Shown here: positions 33,527 through 46,300 of the stretch, piece by piece | Numbering within the stretch: position 1 is the first letter of the stretch | How the letters are laid out: every line of letters begins with the position of its first letter | Origin: Sebastes aleutianus | Lineage: Eukaryota > Chordata > Actinopteri > Perciformes > Sebastidae | Assembly (NCBI GenBank): GCA_916700875.1 | Contig: CAKAKS010000067.1 | Coordinates: forward strand, 31,111,433 to 31,175,432 | Length of the DNA stretch: 64,000 nucleotides | Reading direction: 5' to 3' | The notes under the pieces: generated by a model | Told to the model about the DNA's origin: nothing | Seen by the model: only the letters and a program-made list of their open reading frames with translations | The model's database searches: none | Program-made: the position numbers and the translations under genes

Positions 33527-34900
33527 GATGAGTGTAAGTCCAATATTCTCTCTTTTAGCTCTGTTTTTGGTCTCCACCCACTCATAAGCTGCTAAATGCT
33601 CTACTATGTTCACCAGCAAGAGCTAAGTTTGCTCTTTGGTGCTGAGCAGGTAGTGAACAGTCGACTGAATCTGAATCCTTTGCATGCAAAGACAAAAACA
33701 ATCCAAAAACAACACAACTAGAAGACGTTCAAACAGCACAAATGGTTTATTTTGATTTCACAAGCAGACGCTTGTTCCTTTATTACACAGCTTTAACCCA
33801 CGGAACTGCTGTCAAGTCGATCCAACAGTTTTATTTTTTTCTTCTTCTTCTTCTGAGAACTGAGCTGTGGTGTTTTGTTGTTCTACATCAACCACACAAA
33901 ACACTGTTAACACCAAGGAGCCACAGTTTAACAAGGCTTCACGACGGTGGATCTGAGATGGCAGATGCTCAGTGACGATGTGACGTGGTTTCATTGTGAT
34001 TGAGAGAAAGAGAACATTGTTAACATTATTATGAACGTGGCAGCAGAGTGGCTCAGTGTTGGTAAAAAAATGAAGTTGAGTGCAGTGAAACTTGTTTAAA
34101 CTCTCCGCGAGGAAGAAAACAGTATTGGATAAAGTAGAGATCAAACATTCACACACGCACACACAAACACACAGCTTTTAAATTTCCTTCACACAAACAA
34201 AATGCTTTGTCAGTTAAACCAGGGATAACTCCGAGAAACACACATCGATGGTCTCTTCTAAACACATTTGGATTACATTCACCTTCCCTGGTATAAATGA
34301 CAAAATGAACTCAGTTTTATGTGAATGTAAAGCCTTTGACAGATGAACTATCATCATCCATCATGAAGCAGTAAAATGGGTTTACACAGAATAAAAACAA
34401 ACGCGGGATCATGTCATCAAGTTATAAAGGCTAATAAAAACTGCTGCAGCTGAAATACACTATACAGCCAAAACCGGCTACTCTCCTCATATATTACAAT
34501 TTATATGATACAAATGTTATGGTTTTAAAGTAAGAGGTTAACACTTTACATTCGCCTTTTGACAAGTAATCACTTCAGTTTATTGGAAATCTCCATTTAT
34601 TTCATCTTAAATGTAATGATGATGTTTTTAGATCTGTCAAAATACAAATTTATTTCAACTAACATGGAATTTCTAAGACTTTTCTTTTGTCATAAATACA
34701 TTTCACTGCGTTAATACTCTGTAAAAAGGCAGCTGTAAAGTGTTACCAAATATACACACATATGTTCGTCATGTCAATGTACTCGTTTCAATGAACACTT
34801 TTGTTACAAACCGGCGAAAACGGTCCACAAATCTAAAGCTAGACTTAGAAACAATCAGTTTTAAATGGACTGTGCTTGTTCATCGTGTTAATGCTGTAAC

Positions 34901-35250
34901 CACAGAAATAGAATAAGAGGAGAACGGACATTGGACTGTTTTCTGTGGTCATTTGAGCAGGACAAAAGGAAATGGCGATTGTTGTTAGTTAGTTGTTATG
35001 GTGACAGACATCAGTGGGGACGTAAAGTTTAGTCGCAGCTCGCTGGGAAGTGAGCGGACGTAGCTCCAGAGATAGATGGCTGGCAGATTAGCTGGGTAGC
35101 TTGTCCTTGTCCTTGTTAGTTTAGTTTATACAGAAGTTCGCCCGCTATAACGGTCGCAATGGCACACATAAAGATCGCTGCCACTCTGACCATCCTGTTA
35201 CGTTGATTTGAATGGGAATGTCCGTTCTACTCCTATATTCTATATCTATG
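34901..35250. mobile_element. hAT-type MITE with 8-bp target duplication
   Basis: Inverted ends cacagaaatagaataagagg and the complement of ctcctatattctatatctatg enclose 350 bp. The flanks 34893-34900 and 35251-35258 are the identical octamer gctgtaac, the target-site length characteristic of the hAT superfamily. Non-coding. Confidence 0.8.
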
Positions 35251-35402
35251 GCTGTAACTCATGAGTACAACAGAGTACAACAGTTGTACTGCAGTCAAAA
35301 CTTGAACTGCCCTGTTATCACAACATTAAACACGTTTTTAGACGTTGATTTGTTTCACCACCACACAGACGGACACGCAGACTCGTGAAATCATCTCAAA
35401 CA

Positions 35403-35587
<185 letters not shown>

Positions 35588-36645
35588 ATATCATTACAGC
35601 CTCTCCCATTCACTTAAATGCAGCTTTGGCTGTTTTAGTGGCAGTGGGAAAGCAAAGCAGCGGACAGCAAACGCATCACGACACTCCTCGAAAGATTTCA
35701 CTAGTTTTAAAGTACCATAACAAATATGACACTGACAGAATCCCCACGACAGTGTTTCAACACTAATGACTAAAGGGCACTGCGAAGAACTAGAAAAAAA
35801 GTTTTTTTTACAATCATGTCAAGTATTGGTACAACGGCAGGGCTGGGCATCCGAGGAACACCAGTTAATAAATATCTACAATTTGACGCCAGTTTTAAAT
35901 GAATCCTTTTTCGTTGTTGAGTGAAATCTGATTTCAGGATATTATAAACTGTATTGTAACATTTACAAATAAGTTGCTTTCTCTACTGAACACAGCTTAT
36001 TTTATTCCCTACATATCTGCTAAAAGTCCCCTTACATGAGAACTCACTGTGTAAAACTTTCTCATACGTTAAAAGGACTCTACAGGCCTGGTGGAAGTTT
36101 GGTCCAATGGTCATTTTAGTACCAAGAGTTATCTCTGTGTAGACTTATTTATAGACACAGTATGTTAGTATGTTTTTATTCAAATTAATATTGTGCATTA
36201 CGTTTTAAGATTTGTGGGCGGATGTTAGAATTAGTAGCTATAAGTTTGAGCTCAGGATCATTAAAAAAAGGAGCCAAAACTGGAAACACTTTTAGAGTCT
36301 CTACTCCGACAGAAGTAAAATTGTACTGTACGGGGTAGGTTTAGATACAGAAGTGTTGTTGTCCTTTTCTTTTCCTTTATTTCATTTAAATGACTGATTG
36401 GAAATATGGAAAATATGTGGTTGATGTATCTGGAAATCAGTGCTTTTTTAATCTTATATTTATCATTATGAATTTTATGTCATCCTCCGTGTTAAACAAA
36501 TGTATTATAAGAGACGATAAAATGTTTGATGGATATTTCGTTGAAGAGAATAAAAAAAGGAGCCAATAGATATATTTATATCTGAAAACAAATTTCCATC
36601 ACCCTGCAAGCTCTTAAGAAAAATTGTTAACTACTTATTCTCACT

Positions 36646-37065
36646 TAGGATGCATCGATACCGATACCAGATCGGGAATCGGACCGATACTGACTCAAAT
36701 AGCTGGATCAAGTATTGGTGACGATTGGGCCGATCTATTCAATTAAATTCTATGTTTATATACTACATAGATTATATACTGGAATTTTGGCCATTGTTGC
36801 TGCATTAAAAAGGTTTACGCTTGCACGATTTATTATTTTAATAATAAATAACGAGGCTTGAGTTTGCCATGTTATGATTTGAGCATATTTTTTTCATGCT
36901 AAATACAGTACCTGTGAGGGTTTCTGGCCAATATCTGTCAATGTTTTGTGTTGTTAATCGATTTCCAATAATAATATATACATACATTTGCATAAATCAG
37001 CATATTTGTCCACTCCCATGTTGATAAGAGTATAAAATACTTAACAAATCTCCCTTTAAGGTTGG
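36646..37065 (+). mobile_element. Two juxtaposed repeat fragments
   Basis: 36646-36851 is copy 2 of the accgataccgg family. It is directly joined at about 36853 to the 3' part of an agggctgtcaa-family copy (gtttgccatgttatgattt, gtgagggtttctggcc, cactcccatgttgataagag). Confidence 0.65.
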
Positions 37066-37868
37066 TTAAGGTAGTTTACGTGCAAAGATTAACTCAGTCA
37101 ATACTTTATTCTATTTGCAAAGATATGCATCCTATCCGTGTATATGTGCCCTCTCAAAGTAGAGCTATGATGTTGGAGTTATAGGGACTGTGATAAATGC
37201 AAATACAGATCCCTCTGCTCCGATTGCATAAACAAGTTCACTTTTTAACTCTGATTTTATGCATATGGTGGTGTGTTCTTTATTCGACAGTTTTCCTCAG
37301 ATTAGATTTAAAAAATTGCAATATATCGCCTTGCTTATATATTGAATCCAAACCCCTGTATCATGATGCGTTATCGTATCGCCAGATTCTTGTCAGTACA
37401 CAGCTCTACTGCAAAGTAGCAACAATAAACTTGGTTTTATTTATTTCTGTTTTAGTGCATAACCTGCTTGAATCAATTAGGAAATAGTTTTGTTATGCAC
37501 TTGCTTGTTCTCTCGGTCGCACACTCTTTAACTTTAACATCAGTAAACATTAAAAGGAATTTCCACCCCTTGTCTTCAGGACAGGAAGTCAATTTAGACC
37601 TCGGTTCTTCCACTCAAATCACAGCTGAACTTCTTTAGTTCCTAAGAAGTTCCTGGAATAGTGTCTACGGTTGAAAAAGAGTCCATTTAGTCCTTCAAAA
37701 TTAAAACAAATACCAAAAATTAGAGTATACTGTGGGTGTTATGTCTAGGTACCCAGCCCTGCCTAACGACCATTTCAACAGGTGTTGCTCTTAGAGACTA
37801 AAGATTTAATTAGCACATGTACAGAAACACTGAAATCACCTTTCCTCCCCTACATTTCCAAGTCTTAG

Positions 37869-38300
37869 ATGGTACAATGTCTACACATCTATCAGCCTCT
37901 AACAATAAACCGTCAACAGGACAGGGAGTTGACTATTTTGTCTACTAGACACACAGTGGCTGGTTCATGGCTTCACAGAAACAGACGTCAACACTGTGAG
38001 CAGAGTGACCTAAAAGATAAAAGATCATGTGGGAGGTCATACTGGGACTACTGGGACCAACACTGGAGAAGTTTCAGTCAGCAAAGAACACCCAAAATAC
38101 TAGAGCCTCCACACAGGAGAGGAAGCCGACATATGTGACCAACGTAAGAGGTTATAACACCAACACATCCAAACTGAAGAGAGACCACACCGGTGTCAGT
38201 GCTGGGAGAAAACAACAGCATCCACACTGGAGAGAAGCCATACTGGTGTGGAGAGAAACTAACCAGAACACTGTGACCAGGAAATCTGGATGGCTATCAA
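37869..38300 (+). pseudogene. Decayed C2H2 zinc-finger relic
   Basis: A stretch reads ccacactggagagaagccat, the nucleotide signature of the HTGEKPY linker between C2H2 zinc fingers, followed by actggtgtgg (WC). Related words cacacaggagaggaagccg and gaccacaccggtgt lie at about 84-bp-type spacing upstream. Cysteine and histidine ligands are mostly lost and frames shift, so this is a pseudogene fragment of a finger array. Parent gene unknown. Confidence 0.45.
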
Positions 38301-38411
38301 ACGGAACGCAAACATTTGTGTTTTTGTTAAATTTGTTAAAGAAGATTGCTGAAAATACAATCAGCAAATTCAAATTTAATTACAAAACACGTTAATTAAA
38401 ATGGAGCAGGA

Positions 38412-38417
38412 TTTATT
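38412..38417 (-). terminator. wdr37: First AATAAA below the wdr37 stop
   Basis: On the minus strand this is the first exact AATAAA I see after the wdr37 stop, 3.3 kb away, which would give a long 3'UTR. A variant ATTAAA lies at 39066-39071. Use is uncertain. Confidence 0.25.
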
Positions 38418-38514
38418 TTTCCGCTAACCAACTTGAGTGCTGCCTCTGGTGGCTGGAAGCTATATTGCAACAACATTACTATTAAAACAGTAGTGTTATT
38501 TATATATTTATATT

Positions 38515-39026
38515 AGGGCTGTCAAAGTTAACGCGATAATAACGCGTATCAAATGAAGGAATCCATCGCTACCAACCATGTCATACTAGCTTGTTGAGAA
38601 GAAGACTTAATGCTCCAAACTTGAGCAAAATTTTGGCGAGTAAACACTTACATGGCCATTTTCAAAGGGGTCCCTTGACCTCTGACCTCCAGATATGTGA
38701 ATGAAAATGGGTTCTGTGGGTACCCACGAGTCTCCCCTTTACAGACATGCCCACTTTATGATAATCACATGCAGTTTGGGGCAAGTCATAGTCAAGTCAG
38801 CACACTGACACACTGACTTTTTTATGCTATATGCAGTACCTGTGAGGGTTTCTGGACAATATTTGTCATTGTTTTGTGTTATTAATTGATTTCTAATAAT
38901 AAATATATACATACATTTGCATAAAGCAAATATATTTGTCCACTCCCATGTTGATAAGAGTTTTAAATACTTGACAAATCTCCCTTTAAGGTACATTTTG
39001 AACGGATAAATGTGCAATTAAGCCCT
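38515..39026 (+). mobile_element. Non-autonomous DNA transposon copy (agggctgtcaa family), near full length
   Basis: Starts agggctgtcaaagttaacgc and ends aattaagccct. It has all internal blocks (tacccacgagtctccccttt, tttggggcaagtcatagtca, aataaatatatacatacatt). At 512 bp it is, with the copy at 17186, the best model of the family here. Confidence 0.8.
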
Positions 39027-39823
39027 AATATTTATATATATTATATTCAAAGTTTGGAGCGGTTGTTTAATATTCTTGTTTCTTAGCTACCTTTGTCTCA
39101 AAAGCATGCAAAAGATGTCAAGATGAACTATTTAATAAGTCTTTGATTTCTCTTGTAGGTCATAGTTACACAACCTTTATAATAGTAATTTATGATTTTA
39201 TATTTTTGTGTCTTTTAGTCCATGCAGGCTCGATATAATTGTGCAAATGACACAATAATAAAACATCACATAATGAAAGTCACCACCTCTCTGTTGGAGT
39301 AAATCATGCTTTTAGTAGCTTTATATCCACCTGGCATCATTTGTCTCTCTTTTATAAGTCATTTAGAAGATTTGCTTCCACCCGGTGAGTTCCTTCTTTT
39401 AACAAGCTTGTTCAGGTTCAGTCTGAAAGCCATCCAGAATTGTGATCTGTAGTATGGCACTACTGTATCCACACTATACGTTATAGTACTAACACAGCAT
39501 CCGCACAGGAAATGTTTTTACTCACATTGTTTTTTTCAGATCGCCGTCACAGAAGAGAAACCAGACAATTTCAGTTCCTTTATCAGTCATCTTGATTTTT
39601 ACTACAGAATAGGACCATTATGTGCCAAAGTGTCTGGCCGTGCAGACGACAATCCTCCCAGCCACCAGCTGAAGCTCACCAGCTTTGAGCTGATTTGCAT
39701 TCTGACTGTGTTGACTATGTACAGAAGCTGCAAAGACGTTTTTTGTTTTCTAAAACAGCAACAAAAAGCTATAAGTATTTTCAAAAAGGTGCATTACTGT
39801 ATCACGCAGTCACTCCTGACCGT

Positions 39824-40807
39824 CTGAACCATGAATGTATAATAAGAACTGGATACCGGACCTCAAGATGGCGCCTATTCACTCCAATGAGAATTGCTCG
39901 CCTGGCGCATACGTCAAAAAACAGTATTCTAGCTTCCAGGTTTGCTTTTCTCGGCTCGAGGAAAGTTTTACAAATATAAAACCTCCATGGATCAAAAATT
40001 CATAATAGAAAGAGTCAGAATCAACCTTGTTTGCAGTTCGAGTTGTCCTGTCAACAGTTTTAAGGCCCTGACACACCAAGCTGACGGTCGGGCCATCGGC
40101 AAGTTTGGTCTAGTTTTTGCAGTGTGTCCCGCAGCATCAGCTCTAGTCTGCCCGTGTTGGAGGTTTTTCGGCCAATTCAGCATGTTGAATCGGCGGGGGA
40201 GCTCGTCAGTGAGAGAAATCACTCTAATTGGCTGTTCAGCTTAAACTAATTAGTGAGAAACGGAAGTGAGAAACGGAAGTGAGGAAAGCAAGCCGACGAG
40301 TAAAGTCAAGAGGACACACACAGAAGACTTTTCTAGGTTCTAGGTTCATCTCATCTGATCATTCCAATACACGGCTATTTTCACAGAATGAAAATGGTCT
40401 GCAAACGCCACTTTGTTTCATGTACGTATCATAACAACGGCTTGTATATCCGCCGTCCTCGGTCGAATTCAGACTACCGCCACCTGCTGGCATGGAGAGT
40501 TATTTCCTCTCACGGAGGCGCAGAACGTACATGGTAGTTGGCCGTCAGCTGTAGTCTTTGCGGTGTGTTCAAATGCAACTTGTCGGCCAAGAAAAAGACG
40601 ACGTGAGGCGACGCAACAGTCGGCCTTCATCACCGCTAGTTGTTTGATGTCTGCTTGGTGTGTCTGGGCCTTTACAGACGTCTTTTTTACAGTGGTGGTT
40701 TCTGGTGAAAATGCTTTTTGGACCACAGGGGGATTTTTTGCTGCAATACTGCGAGTGGCCACTGGAAGCAAGACTACAAGCAAGACTTATTATACATCCA
40801 TGGTCTG
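39824..40807. mobile_element. DNA transposon with nested insertion (outer element)
   Basis: The left end accatgaatgtataataag and the right end cttattatacatccatggt are inverted copies 0.98 kb apart. The element is interrupted by a different inverted-repeat element at 40062-40673. Confidence 0.7.
40062..40673. mobile_element. DNA transposon (inner element, ggccctgacacacc ends)
   Basis: The left terminus aaggccctgacacaccaagc and the right terminus gcttggtgtgtctgggcctt are nearly perfect inverted copies 612 bp apart. Non-coding. It lies wholly inside the element at 39824-40807 and so inserted later. Confidence 0.8.
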
Positions 40808-41723
40808 ACCTCTGAGCAGGACTGAGCTGAGACAAACAAGAAGAGAGCTACTCTTATGATAGCCGGTTTTAAAGTGTATTTTAGATGTTAAACTATGAAT
40901 CTCAGGTGGCGAAGAAAATGTTGTGGAATTAAACTTAAGAAGAAAAATCCACTTTTAACACTGTTAAAAAAAAACAGCTAACTGAAATGGACGACCAGCC
41001 AAACACAATTTAGACAATGTTTGTGTTTAGACAAGTTATTTCCAGAAGCAGAAAATCTCAAAAATGTTTGAGAGACTCAAAAAAATAATGGTAAAAAAGA
41101 TTTTAGCGTCAATTCCTCAAAATCAAAGAGTGAGGGCATCTCTCTTGTTCTGCACTAACATTTACCAATCATAGAAATCAGGAGATTTAAGTAAAGCAGA
41201 AAGTAAATGGCAAGTTATCACAGATTAACTCCTGAAAACTAACAAAATTGACGATATAAAACTAGTGGATTTTTCCTTTAAAGCATCAGACTGCCTTTCT
41301 TGTCCAAACATAAATCTGCTGTTAGTGGAACAGATTACATTACTCACTTATCTAACTCCTCAGTGTGTGTTACGTCTCATCAGCGGCATAGAGGTTGTTT
41401 TTTCTCTTTTGGATGGCGAGGAATCGCTTCCACACAAATGTGTTGTGCGTATATTGGTGGCGGTAAGTTAGAGAGCATGACAGATGCAGTAGACAGTCTG
41501 GGGGAGGTCAGACTAAATACTGACGGCCAGTAGACTCAAAAGGCGGCTGTTAAAAGTCTGTAATCTTATCTTTCATTGAGTCATTGCTCGGATCACGTTG
41601 GTTACAACATGTGACAAAAAGATTCTGTAAACTTTTTAAAGCCACCTTTTAAGCCTGCAGGATGCGAGTGTTTGGTGCTCCAAAGAGACAGACTTTGGGT
41701 GGAGTTTCACCGTGACATGGAGG

Positions 41724-41855
41724 TCATTTCTCCTGCAGCAGCGCGGGGATGTTGATGTTCCAGCCGATGGCCTGCCGGTCAAAGCCACAGGTGAACAGGT
41801 TGCAGGAGGTGTTGTCTTCACACCAGGCGGAGCAGCACACCATCCGCCGGTGACC
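41724..41855 (-). CDS. wdr37: wdr37 coding exon 13 (last)
   Basis: The acceptor is cgtggttcag. It encodes GHRRMVCCSAWCEDNTSCNL, FTCGFDRQAIGWNINIPALL and QEK, then stop TGA at 41724-41726. It forms the last WD blade and the conserved C-terminus. Confidence 0.96.
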   Translation of the reverse strand, partial: GHRRMVCCSAWCEDNTSCNLFTCGFDRQAIGWNINIPALLQEK

Positions 41856-43284
41856 CTGAACCACGACAGACAACACAGCAGCAACTGTTAAACACTGAGG
41901 ACATGTGAGGTGTTATGAAACATAGTAATCTGATTACAATATGCATATTTTTGACTAAATCTATACGCTTGTATGTATTTAATTTCTTCTTTTTTTTTGT
42001 CCTTTTCTTGTCTTTATTTTTGCCGTATATGATACACAACAAAGATCCCTGGCCGAACTTTAAAGGAACAGTTTGTAACATTTCGGGGGATCTATTAGCA
42101 GAAATGGAATATAATATTCAGAACTATGTTTTCTTTAGTGTGTAATCACCTGAAACAAACAAAAACAACTTTTTTTCACCTATTCTTAAGTCATAAACAC
42201 AGGAAAGAAAACAATTTAGATCAGGCTTAGAAAATGGATCACCCACATTTTTTGTCTCACTTGCCTCTCAGGGCTTCCGTAGGTACCTCGTAAATAGCAC
42301 AGTCAGCAGACATGTCACCTATTAGTAAACTATTAAGTTTCAATTGTTTTCATTGATACTATTATACAGTGCAGATGACTGATGATGTTTTTCTAAATGT
42401 TAAGTCTCTATTTTAGAGTCATAGTCATAATGGATGGAAAGGTTTGTGTGCTGTGTATGGAAGCTGTGAGGGGCCAATCGGAGGCCCTTCCTCCTCCACT
42501 GACTGACCTGTCTGTTGCTTCGAGGGAGTCGAGCCAGTCGCACCCCGGACATGTCAAACAGCCGGACCTGCCGATTGTCGTGAGGAAGAGCGATGATTTT
42601 CTGGCCCACCGACACGCTGATCCTGGACACAACAGCAGCAGGACGAAAGAGGTCAGATTTCAACTGCAACACATGCTGCTATACGATACACAATATACTA
42701 TTACAGCTCACAGACCTGTTGACAGCGGAGTCGGTGCGGATGGTTGCTATGGGCGACCTCATGTTCTTCAGGTCCCACACTTTGACGGTTCGATCGTCGC
42801 TCCCAGACACCACGTTGTCGCCCACCGTGAACACAGCAGACGTCACCGTGCTGCCAAGGACAAGAAAACAGGTTTGTTTAGACTGGAGGGAGGAGAAGGA
42901 AACCCTCAACATCTTAATTATTATGATGTTTTGTTTTAACCACATTTATTTCCGCAGCATTTCCCATTTAATACTTATTAGGCTGAATATTGAGTAAATT
43001 GTTTTATAGAGTAGAAGATTGCTTTTTTTTTTCTCATGTGTAGCTGTTACAAATAATGTCTTATTGCCCCTAGTGGTACAAATAAAACCAACATGTAATT
43101 TCAATTGTAGTACATTTAAATTTTGTTCACTTAAATATAATAAATAATAAAGTAAGTTCAAAAATAATAAATCAATGTCAAAAGAGATTAAAGCCATAAC
43201 TGTAAAGCCATAGCTTACTACCAGTCCCACAATACACACTTTCAAGTTACACTTATAGTTTTTAATTAAATGATCAATACTTCA

Positions 43285-43318
<34 letters not shown>

Positions 43319-46300
43319 ACTGACTCAGTGTGTCCCTGGAACACGTTGACAGAGTGGATGGACGGGTCTCTGAAGTCCCACAGTCTGAAGGTGGTGTCTC
43401 TGGATGAGGTGACCACCAGACGCTGGGTGGGGTGTGTGCAGCAGTGGGTCAGCTCCTGGTCATGGCCTGAATACACACACACAATGTTAGCACAGAGAAA
43501 TCTCAAGAAATCTCCAAAACTCCCTTTTAAAATGGCAAATTAAACCTTTTTACATTTCTGACACAACATGTAAATAAATCAGCTTTAAAGATATCGGTAG
43601 GCATATCGAGAGTGTAACATTCCCTTCATCCTACCGGTGAGTGAGTGGACAAGCTCCGAGGTCTCCACGTCGTATAGGTTGGCAGCTCGGTCCCAGGAGG
43701 CCGTCACGACCTGTTTGCCCCCAACCAGCCAATCGGCGGCGATCACCACACCCTGATGGCTGCGCAGAGTCGTGGTCGCCATGCGGATAGAAGGGCAGTC
43801 GTTTGGACCCTCGACCTCGCCGTCGGCCTCATCTTTATCTGAAAAGTCCACGTCGTCTTCGCAGGGTGTCTGCTGCTGACGAAGGAATACAGTTTCAGAA
43901 ACAACTATAAGATCTCCGCCAGGTGGGTCTCCCTCTACGCTCCCAAACAAAGAAGAGTTCTCTCTCCCGGCTCCCTTACGGTCAAGATGGCGGCGAAGAT
44001 AACAAAAACGTATTGGGTATCATAACATATCATAACATATTGGGTATGGAATTAATCTGCAAATGCTCCAAGTCAAATTAGACCAAACTTTTCGATGGAT
44101 GTCAGTTTTGTTTTGTTTTTTATGATTATTTTTGGGGCTTTTTTGCCTTTTAATGGAGAGCGACAGTGATAGATATGAAAGGGGAGAGAGGGGATGACAC
44201 GCAGCAAAGGGCCACAGGTTGGATTCGAACCCTGGGCCGCTGCAGCAAGGACTGAGCCTTGCTACATGGGGCGCCTGCTCTACCAGTTTAGCTACCAGGG
44301 TGCCCCAGATGTCAGTTTTTGAGCCACAACAAAGGCCAAAATGTGGCCTGCAACAGTCTAGATAAGGCTTGTTTTTAACCTAGCAGATTGACGGAAATGC
44401 CTTTTACTGTTGAAGCAGTTGTTGATCACTTGCTGCTCCTACCGGCAATAAAATAGGTTTTTCAAAAGTGTGAATCACTGTCAGATATGTTCAGACAAAA
44501 TATTAAACTGATGGGTCCACTAGTATGCGAGATTAGTCGTGGACAGTCAGATACACACACATGATCGAACACATGATCTCCCCACAGGCTTGCGTTTGGC
44601 GGAGATAATAAAAGGTCCAAACTTAAAGTCAATCAGGCGCTCAGTAACACACACAAACAGGTTTGTGGTGCTGTTGATGCTTACACTGATATCAGCAACA
44701 GGCTGTGGAGTCGGCAGCTGCACCATGTATCTCCAGATGTGAGCTGTCTGGTCTCCAGAGGCTGAGGAGGAGAGGGACGAGACAGAAAGACTATTAGAGT
44801 CAAGACGACCCTTCCTGAAAACATCACCATAAGAAACAACGTCTGACTCTGGAGATGGTTTCCCAGCGCTGGTACACAAATATTTCATTCAGATTTTATT
44901 ATTCCAGCTGTGGAAGCACTGCAGCTGCTGCAAGTTAATAAATGTACAGGAAAAATCACCTGCTGTGTCTGCTACCACCGAGAGTTTTAAAGATGTTTTA
45001 GTTTTGGATCATTACCTGTTAGAGCCATCTGTTCAGTGGGGTGGAACTTGATGGAGTTGACTGCGGAGACAGAGACATAGATGCATTACGTCACACCATA
45101 ATAGACACTGTTAACTCTGACCTTCAATTTTCTGATGGTCGCTTCCAGTTTGCCTTTTCTGATGAGTTAAAAGGAAATTAATATATTCTGAGGAGAGTAC
45201 TTAAAGTTTTCTAATAATGTGCTCAACATATATTGGATTCAGAAAACAGTCCTGTGTCTGTGAACACAGTATTAGTGAATTTAATTTGATCTTTTCTTAT
45301 AAATGTACTTTACGTTTCTAACTGTACCTGATCCTTGATGGCCCATATATTTGAGGAGGCACTTTCCCGTCTCAATGCTCCACAGCATCGCAGAGTGGTC
45401 TGTTGAGACACAGTACAGGAAAAAAATATAAGATTTAGAGGGCATTTAGATTTAGAAAACATTTTAACTACTGTCTACATTCAACAGTGGTTATACAGTG
45501 CATACCTGATGTATGCAGACTGTCTGAATACAGAGCTTCTGAAGTTAAATCTAGCATGAAATTAACCGCTCTCTCAGAGTGGATCAATAACTGTTAAATA
45601 AATAAAAAAGATATTTCGATTTAGAAAACATTTTAACTACTGTCTACATTACATACAAATGGTTATACAGTGCATGCCTGATGTATACAGACTGTGAGTT
45701 TCTGAAGTTAAATCTAGCATGAAATTAACCGCTTTCTCAGCGTGGATCAATAGACGTTTAAAAAAAAGATATTTAGATTTGTTAACAGTGTGAAAACCAG
45801 GAATACTGATATTAAATTTAAGAAAGAAAGAAAGAAACAAATTATCCTTCAACATAAAGGAGTAGAGAGTCAGAGGTGGGACCAAGTCATTGTTTTGCAA
45901 GTCACAAGTCGAATCCCAAGTAGTCCTAACCAAGTCATAATGTGCTCTTCACCAAATGTAATGCCATTTTAACAACAGAGTAACTGGCGCCCAGTGGCGT
46001 TCAGTAACGTAACGTTAGTTCTTCATGGTTTTCTCCTGCAACTTGATTGGATGCTTTAAAGTTAAAGTCCAAGTCGAGTCTAAAGTCATCAAATATTAGA
46101 CTCGACTCAAGTCCAAGTCATGTGACTCGAGTCCACACCTCTGAGAGTGAGCCAATGAGATGTGTTAGAGACAGAAAACAAAACATTAAGCCAGGGAGAA
46201 AACTCATTGTATGAAAGAAATTGATGAAAATGAGTGAGATACCTGCAGATGCAGTACCGAGCACCACAGGCTGTGTCCGGGTTACGCTCAGGTCCCAGAT

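Noticed and set aside
42397..42997. Plus-strand open frames of 134-180 codons
   Set aside because: Antisense shadows of wdr37 coding exons 11 and 12.
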